Translations under genes and position numbers: made by a program
The notes under the pieces: model-generated
The model's input: only the letters and a program-made list of their open reading frames with translations
Told to the model about the DNA's origin: nothing
Database searches by the model: none
Source: Rotaria socialis
Lineage: Eukaryota > Rotifera > Eurotatoria > Philodinida > Philodinidae
Direction: 5' to 3'
NCBI GenBank assembly: GCA_905331475.1
Contig: CAJNYU010003162.1
Coordinates: 268,204 to 332,203 of the forward strand
Length of the DNA: 64,000 nucleotides
Shown here: one piece after another, positions 60,429 to 64,000 of the stretch
How positions within the stretch are numbered: position 1 is the stretch's first letter
How the letters are laid out: every line of letters begins with the position of its first letter

Positions 60429-61929
60429 CGTTCTATTAAAATTTTTAATACTAAAGTAACGCGTAATTGCTTGTCTGACTATATTTAAATACTCTATTTG
60501 TAGAGTACCTTCTATTAGTGAATTTTACCGAGTGACATTTTCATAATATGATGCAGTTCAAAGAATGCTTCAAGAATTTTGTGAATTTTCAAGAATTGTG
60601 CACGTGAAAAGGTTCAAAATCGTCAAACACAGTTCCGTATATACCGGACAGTAGAATCTGAATGATGTTTCGAATACGATTTGTTAAAAACTAATATGAA
60701 CGGCAACTGGTATATTGATTGCGAAGAACGGCTTATATTTAAATAATCTCTATTCATAGCGAGAAATTATTTGAAATGTTAAACAGTCATGAAAAACTGT
60801 TCTCCGCAAAGTCACTAGTATTTTTCTACTTGAAATCCTGGAGAATATGGATGAGTTGTTACCTTAATGTTCAATTGTAAAAGAAGCAAACGCCAGCTTT
60901 TAATGGAGAAAATTGTAATTGACAAGAGCAGAATAAACTTTGCTGTTTTTCATAATTAAAAACTGATTAGAGTCTGTATTTCATTGACTAAAACCAAAAT
61001 TTTTATCAGAAAAGATAGAGAGAAAAATTACAAAGGGCAGAACCTTTACTACATTTCGGTCCGAGCTCACTTTCAAACATTGTTTTAATGTATCGATATG
61101 GAAAATATTTTTTCACATGCTGCTATAGTAAATTAATTTTTCCTATGGACACGAACATGGTACTCTTTGATATTTCTTATTCCGAAAATTGAGTGCTAGG
61201 GTGGTACGTAGACGATTTAACGCAGGGAATAAAAAAATGTCATTTTTCATGATGAAACGAGCATAATAATGCATGCATTTCATTTTCATTGATAAAAATG
61301 AAAATTTTCACTAATTTTCATTACAATGACTTACATAAAAACTCAAAATCATGCAATGATGCTAATGAAAGTCACCATTTTTTCCATTTTTTTTCCATGG
61401 GAAGCATTGTTTGAATAAAGTTAAAAAACAACATTTCTCCGACATGATGCTAGACAATTGCATTTACCGACTTATATTTCCTGCAGAAACAAACATTGCT
61501 CTCGTTCATTGTCATTATTCAGTAAACAAAACAATAGGTAGTCGAAGGTCGGCAAACACATTCCATATAGATAGGAAAAAAAAGACACTTATCATAGATG
61601 CTGCTGGGTAAGTGTATTTTTCGGAACCATTTTCCCCATGGAACCAAGTATTATTCTGTTTGGTTTTTATCATTTCTCGAAGAAACGAACAGGTAGTTGA
61701 ACGTTGAAAAAATTCATTCACAATATAGATAGAAAACAGAGCATGCATCCAAGGTACTACTGAATAGAGTCTTTTTCAGAAAGATCTTTCGTCTAGAATT
61801 AAATCATTATTTGATTGATTTCTATAATTTAGGAAAGACACGTCAATTAATGCACTATTATACATACACATACAATGTAAATAGAAAGTATTTTCTATCC
61901 GACCCTCGATCCTAATCTATAAATTTCAG
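60429..61929. other. Intergenic between GT31 copies
   Basis: No gene. AT-rich ATGAAAATTTTCAT-type inverted motifs occur at about 61270-61325, and two imperfect direct copies of a block ending TATAGATAG lie at about 61535-61575 and 61690-61735. Confidence 0.4.
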
Positions 61930-63159
61930 ATGATCAAGGCGTTTATTGTATTTTCTCTTCTCTGTTTTATCAATGCGAGGTTCACAACAAACAGTACATG
62001 TAAAAATTGCATAGGAAAAATCCACTCCAAACAAGATTTACAATTAGCTAGACACAGTCTAATTATTGATAAAAATCAAAGTTGTCAGAATCAACGATAT
62101 ACATTTTTTATCATTGTGAAATCAGGAAGCTTTGAAAAACGAAGTTTCACACGTTCTACATGGGCCAAAGAAATTAGTGAGCATTTTAAAATACCTATTC
62201 TATATGCCATTGGTTATCCAAAAGATCCTCATTTCCAAAAATATATTATTGCTGAAGACCTTAAATATCATGACTTATTACAATTCAACATTCTAGAAGA
62301 TTATTATAATTTAACATTGAAAACCACAAGTGTTTTACTGTGGTACGATCGGTATTGTTCGAAAAATAGTCAGTTTCTTTTATATGTCGATGACGATGTA
62401 CTTATTCATGTCGATAAATTAATCGTGTATATGCATCGAACGGTTAACAGTGATTCCATTCAAGGTTGGTTCGAAAAATCAGTACATATTCAACGTGAAG
62501 GTATGGGTGGAGTATCAGTAGATGATTTTCCTATTGATTTTGTACCAGATTATTTATGGGGTGCAGCAGTAGTATATCCGTCACATATAATATCGAATCG
62601 ATTGATTAGCGCTATATTTAATTCAACGGTACCTATATTTTTTCGTGATGATGTTTTCATCAACGGATTTATGGCTCAACAAGCTGGAATAAAACGAGAA
62701 CATATGAAAGGAATTTTTTGTTTTGATCCAGCACAAGATGATTTAAATTCGAAAATGATATTAATCAATTTTAAAAATGAAGAAGCTCGTGAAAATACTT
62801 GGAATTGCTATAAAAATGGTGTTAGATCTAATAAAAAGTTACCTTTATTCTTATGTAAAGTTATGTGTGGAATGTGCCTATTTATAATAATATTTGGCTA
62901 TTGCTGCAAATACTTCATAGAAACAGTTGATTTCGATCATTTAAAGCTGGTGTGCTATCAGTGTTTTTATAAATATCATTATCCACGCAAGCAAAACATT
63001 AATTTAATGATATTAATGAATGGACAACAATATTCGAGGAATCGAATTCAACAATTATTTTTGACTTTTCAATGGTTAGTCAATTTTAGAACCATGTATA
63101 TAAAAATTTTTTTTTTTCTTGTTGTCATGAGTGTTCTGTATTATTTTTCACCTGAATAA
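61930..63159 (+). CDS. GT31 beta-1,3-glycosyltransferase-like protein (copy 2)
   Basis: Single-exon ORF of 409 residues, colinear with the gene at 57690-58922 and very similar over the catalytic domain: FTRSTWAKEISEHFKIPILY is identical, and the DxD site YVDDDVLIHVDKL and FRDDVFINGFMAQQAG are kept. Divergence is concentrated in the signal peptide (MIKAFIVFSLLCFINA) and after about residue 295, including both C-terminal hydrophobic helices. The catalytic region is thus under constraint in both copies. The ATG again follows directly on an AG (AAATTTCAG), so the same 5' splice arrangement was duplicated. Donor sugar and acceptor are unknown. Confidence 0.82.
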   Translation: MIKAFIVFSLLCFINARFTTNSTCKNCIGKIHSKQDLQLARHSLIIDKNQSCQNQRYTFFIIVKSGSFEKRSFTRSTWAKEISEHFKIPILYAIGYPKDPHFQKYIIAEDLKYHDLLQFNILEDYYNLTLKTTSVLLWYDRYCSKNSQFLLYVDDDVLIHVDKLIVYMHRTVNSDSIQGWFEKSVHIQREGMGGVSVDDFPIDFVPDYLWGAAVVYPSHIISNRLISAIFNSTVPIFFRDDVFINGFMAQQAGIKREHMKGIFCFDPAQDDLNSKMILINFKNEEARENTWNCYKNGVRSNKKLPLFLCKVMCGMCLFIIIFGYCCKYFIETVDFDHLKLVCYQCFYKYHYPRKQNINLMILMNGQQYSRNRIQQLFLTFQWLVNFRTMYIKIFFFLVVMSVLYYFSPE

Positions 63160-63352
63160 TTAAATATGGAAAAAATCATTATGAGTTGTACACAAAATTT
63201 GGCGCATGGCTTGGTTGATTCATTTTGTGGAAATTCTATTTTCGAGAAATTAATAAATCTATGACTTGTTTTCTTGAAATATTGCATTTGCTTTAAAAGA
63301 TTAAATGAAGATAATGGAACGGATAAAAAAGTGAGTGGAAGGTACAATGGTA

Positions 63353-64000
63353 CTATTCAGTATTATTATCGATTGTTTGTAAAACTAAAAGAATGGTTTC
63401 CGTCCAGTTCTGCCAACCGGATGAAAGTGACTGAAACAGTGGTTTCATGATATCAGTTTGTTTAGTCAATTGCATCAATTTGAGTTTCGTGGTAATTAGT
63501 AGCATTTGCTGAGCTAGCATGCGAAACATTTCCTCAGGTGCAACTGGATTAATGCACTTTTCAATATTAGATTTCTCATAGAAATGAACATTATTCGTCT
63601 TAAATTTGATTATTTCTCTACTAGAACACTACTTAGATGACAGCTGAAAAACTCAGTCAATATCAATAAGAAAGGAAGTATTTATTCCACGTACCGGTGG
63701 ATAAATATACCCTTCGAGATAGGTTTTCTTTTAGAGTTGATCATTGTTCACATTGATTTCGATTATTCGACCGCAATAATTCGTTGTAGATGCAAGTAGA
63801 CGCATACATCAAGTAAATATCGATAGCGTTTTCACTCGAACATCATTGCTTTGCTTAAAACGATATTTAATTTTTATCTAGCACTTAACGAAAGTCTTTG
63901 TCTTCTTCATATAAAAGTTATTAAGATTTTGGTAACTTAGATTTATCTTCGAACAATGATACAATATTTTCCCAGCCTTTTTTACCATTAAAAGGAAAGA
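63353..64000 (-). CDS. 3' end of an unidentified gene, truncated by window edge
   Basis: Two coding-like stretches on the minus strand: 63937-64000 (reads FPFNGKKGWENIVSLFEDKS) and 63353-63620 (EKCINPVAPEEMFRMLAQQM, then FQSLSSGWQNWTETILLVLQ, ending TIDNNTE). They join in phase (AA plus T) across a 316-nt intron with donor GTTACC and acceptor TTCTAG. Alternatively the first part ends at its own stop at 63921 and the second is a separate gene. No family recognised; the product looks soluble and helical. Confidence 0.4.

Noticed and set aside
1..64000. CRISPR array, operons of bacterial type, rRNA genes
   Set aside because: No spaced direct repeats, no rRNA-like sequence, and the genes are intron-rich and eukaryotic. 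The sequence is not bacterial.

Overview
The window looks like nuclear DNA of a bdelloid rotifer (Rotaria/Adineta-like). The basis is AT-rich sequence, animal-type genes (CEP43/FOP, OSCP1, SCFD1/Sly1, mitochondrial trifunctional alpha-type enzyme, GDPD1-type phosphodiesterase, CALML4-like EF-hand protein), many GT-AG introns of mostly 40-80 nt, a plant/microbe-type SABATH methyltransferase relic, and many short decayed DNA transposons. The organism call is inference. Exon models were built by hand from reading frame, splice sites and phase, so ends are good to a few bases at best.

Layout. 0.4-8.9 kb: a claudin-like four-TM gene (+), a foldback repeat, a five-exon coiled-coil gene (+) and a two-TM protein gene (-). 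9.4-10.5 kb: a hAT-type non-autonomous element with a perfect 8-bp target duplication. 12-12.5 kb: a small secreted beta-rich protein (-). 14.2-21.7 kb (all -): a 15-exon HADHA-type gene, a gene broken by two in-frame stops, and an 11-exon GDPD. 22-28.5 kb: CEP43 (+), divergent from GDPD across about 300 bp, convergent with OSCP1 (-). 29.2-31.8 kb: a GT10 fucosyltransferase (+).

32-42 kb is an accessory-looking zone: two intact B-box/SPRY-like genes and one decayed copy, a decayed SABATH methyltransferase present twice around a single N, a hAT MITE, and a second N-joined duplication. 42.3-43.3 kb: another hAT-like element carrying a nested foldback. 44-45.6 kb: two small hidden multi-exon genes (-). 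48-53.6 kb (-): SCFD1/Sly1, then CALML4-like 180 bp downstream in the same direction. 54.8 kb: a small two-exon gene (+). 56.6-63.2 kb: a 905-bp palindromic element, a tRNA-like sequence, and two tandem GT31 glycosyltransferases separated by a further transposon. The right edge holds the 3' end of an unidentified gene (-).

Conserved genes serve secretory traffic and glycosylation (SCFD1, GT10, GT31), cilium/centrosome biology (CEP43, OSCP1) and lipid metabolism (HADHA type, GDPD). I found no gene cluster that clearly forms a new system. The most unusual content is the transposon set, the SABATH relic and the altered HADHA-type dehydrogenase site. Several odd structures (N-joined duplications, poly-G/poly-C around a gap) are probably assembly artefacts.
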